This document shows, piece after piece, positions 4,204 through 5,097 of a DNA stretch of 5,097 bases. The notes beneath the pieces were generated by a model. It had not been told where the DNA came from. It was given only the letters and a program-made list of their open reading frames with translations, and ran no database searches. The translations under genes were made by a program, and so were the position numbers. How positions within the stretch are numbered: position 1 is the stretch's first letter; each line of letters starts with the position of its first letter. The stretch is from Pseudomonadota bacterium (GTDB lineage: Bacteria; Pseudomonadota; Alphaproteobacteria; Rhizobiales; Hyphomicrobiaceae): positions 1-5,097 of the forward strand of contig JAEZBZ010000296.1 of NCBI GenBank assembly GCA_023412745.1. Reading direction: 5' to 3'.

Positions 4204-5097
4204 GCGCCGGGCTCGAGTCCGTATTCGGCAGCAGAACGCACGCCGCGGTGAAAGCGCACGCGGCGCAAATAGTCGATCGGGTTATGCGGAACGACGAGGG
4301 CGTCCTTGGACGTATTCAGCCAGTCGTAGGCACGCGTCAGCAGGAAGCGCAGCGCGGCGCCGCGCGCCAGCATCGGCAGGGCGGCGCGTTCAGCGGCATC
4401 AAGCTCGCGCACCGAGCGATAGCCCTTCAGCAGCGCCCGGCCCTTGGTAATGTTGAACGAGAAATCCTGCTCGAAGCACCATGCGTTGAGGCTGACGGCG
4501 ACGTCGTAGGCGAGGAAATCGTTGCAGGCGAAGTAGAAGTCGATCAGGCCGGACAGCTCGTTGCCACGGAAGAACACGTTGTCCGGGAACAGATCGGCAT
4601 GAATTACGCCGGCTGGCAGCACGGCTGGCCAATTGGGCACCAGGCCGTCCAGCTCGACACGGATTTCGGTGACCAGTCCCGGGCTGATTTCATCGGCGCG
4701 GGCCTCGAACCGCTCGAACAGGCTGGTCCAGCCAGCCGGGCCGAGCGCATTTGTGCGCCGTACGGTGTAGCTCTGGCCAGCCAGATGCAGCCGCGCCAGC
4801 GCCTGCCCGACGGCGAAGGCGTGCTCGGCCTTCGGGCGGCGGATCCAGACACCGTCAAGGAAGGTCACCAGGGCCGCCGGACGTCCGGCCAGCTCGCGCA
4901 GCATTTGGCCGGTGCTATCGCGCACCGGCGTCGGGCACGAGAGGCCGGCGTTAGCCAGATGCTCCATCAGCCCGAGGAAGAACGGCAGGTCTTCCCGCTG
5001 CACGCGCTTTTCGTACAGCGTCAGGATGAAACGGCCCTGGCTGGTCTCGACCAGATAGTTCGTATTCTCGACGCCCTCCGCGATGCCTTTGTAAGAC
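4200..5097 (-). CDS. thrB: Homoserine kinase type II, ThrB (5'-truncated at window edge)
   Basis: Homoserine kinase of the aminoglycoside-phosphotransferase/choline-kinase fold, not the GHMP-kinase type found in E. coli. It phosphorylates homoserine to O-phosphohomoserine, the step before threonine synthase in threonine synthesis; cytosolic. The frame stays open to the right edge; 298 residues are visible, and from the usual family length of about 320 roughly 20-25 N-terminal residues are missing. Seen from the visible N-terminus: YKGIAEGVENTNYLV (2-16) and FILTLYEKRV (22-31) of the nucleotide-binding lobe, DLPFFLGLMEHL, VTFLDGVWIRRP, LARLHLAG, then the Brenner-type catalytic motif VIHADLFPDNVFF, with His166 and Asp168 (codon 4595-4593), and the metal-binding LIDFYFACNDFLAYDVA. 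The tail YLRRVRFHRGVRSAAEYGL is typical. Its stop overlaps the rnhA start by four bases. In related genomes ispH often precedes thrB; that region is outside this window. Confidence 0.96.
   Translation of the reverse strand, partial: SYKGIAEGVENTNYLVETSQGRFILTLYEKRVQREDLPFFLGLMEHLANAGLSCPTPVRDSTGQMLRELAGRPAALVTFLDGVWIRRPKAEHAFAVGQALARLHLAGQSYTVRRTNALGPAGWTSLFERFEARADEISPGLVTEIRVELDGLVPNWPAVLPAGVIHADLFPDNVFFRGNELSGLIDFYFACNDFLAYDVAVSLNAWCFEQDFSFNITKGRALLKGYRSVRELDAAERAALPMLARGAALRFLLTRAYDWLNTSKDALVVPHNPIDYLRRVRFHRGVRSAAEYGLEPGA

Noticed and set aside
3820..4251. 143-codon plus-strand frame opposite rnhA, crossing into thrB
   Set aside because: The opposite strand encodes a complete RNase HI with all catalytic residues. 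This frame has no domain and no ribosome site.
3..5097. CRISPR array, IS element, prophage, tRNA or rRNA gene
   Set aside because: No spaced direct repeats, transposase motifs, terminal repeats or recognisable RNA-gene sequence were found by eye on either strand.

Overview
The window looks like ordinary chromosomal DNA from a high-GC alphaproteobacterium, most likely of the order Hyphomicrobiales (Rhizobiales). The basis is high GC content, strong GC bias at third codon positions, the closeness of the ThrB, RnhA, YqgE and peroxiredoxin proteins to alphaproteobacterial forms as I remember them, and the head-to-tail thrB-rnhA pair. The genus cannot be fixed from this sequence. I see no phage, IS, CRISPR or tRNA/rRNA signatures.

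Layout, left to right. Positions 2-1180 (+) hold the 3' part of an unrecognised, disordered, proline/alanine-rich protein. It converges on yqgE (1359-1970, -) across a 178-bp gap containing an imperfect palindrome. yqgE is divergent from a secreted, stand-alone DsbD N-terminal-domain protein (2120-2974, +), and the two share a 149-bp promoter region. A Prx5-type peroxiredoxin follows (3075-3563, +), with its own TATAAT promoter and a dyad in its presumed 5' leader. It converges on the thrB-rnhA operon, transcribed leftward (rnhA 3736-4203; thrB 4200 to beyond the right edge). The prx/rnhA gap holds a strong GC hairpin and a REP-like inverted-repeat element.

Functionally, thrB (homoserine to O-phosphohomoserine, threonine pathway) and rnhA (RNA-DNA hybrid removal) are translationally coupled through an ATGA overlap. 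The DsbD-like protein and the peroxiredoxin are both thiol-redox proteins, but one is predicted to be periplasmic and the other cytoplasmic, so they are unlikely to be direct partners.

No clearly novel multi-gene system is visible. The best leads are the candidate regulatory dyads at the peroxiredoxin promoter, three candidate redox cysteines in that peroxiredoxin, a probably leaderless yqgE transcript, the REP-like element, and the unidentified polyproline protein with an isolated helix-like segment near its C-terminus.
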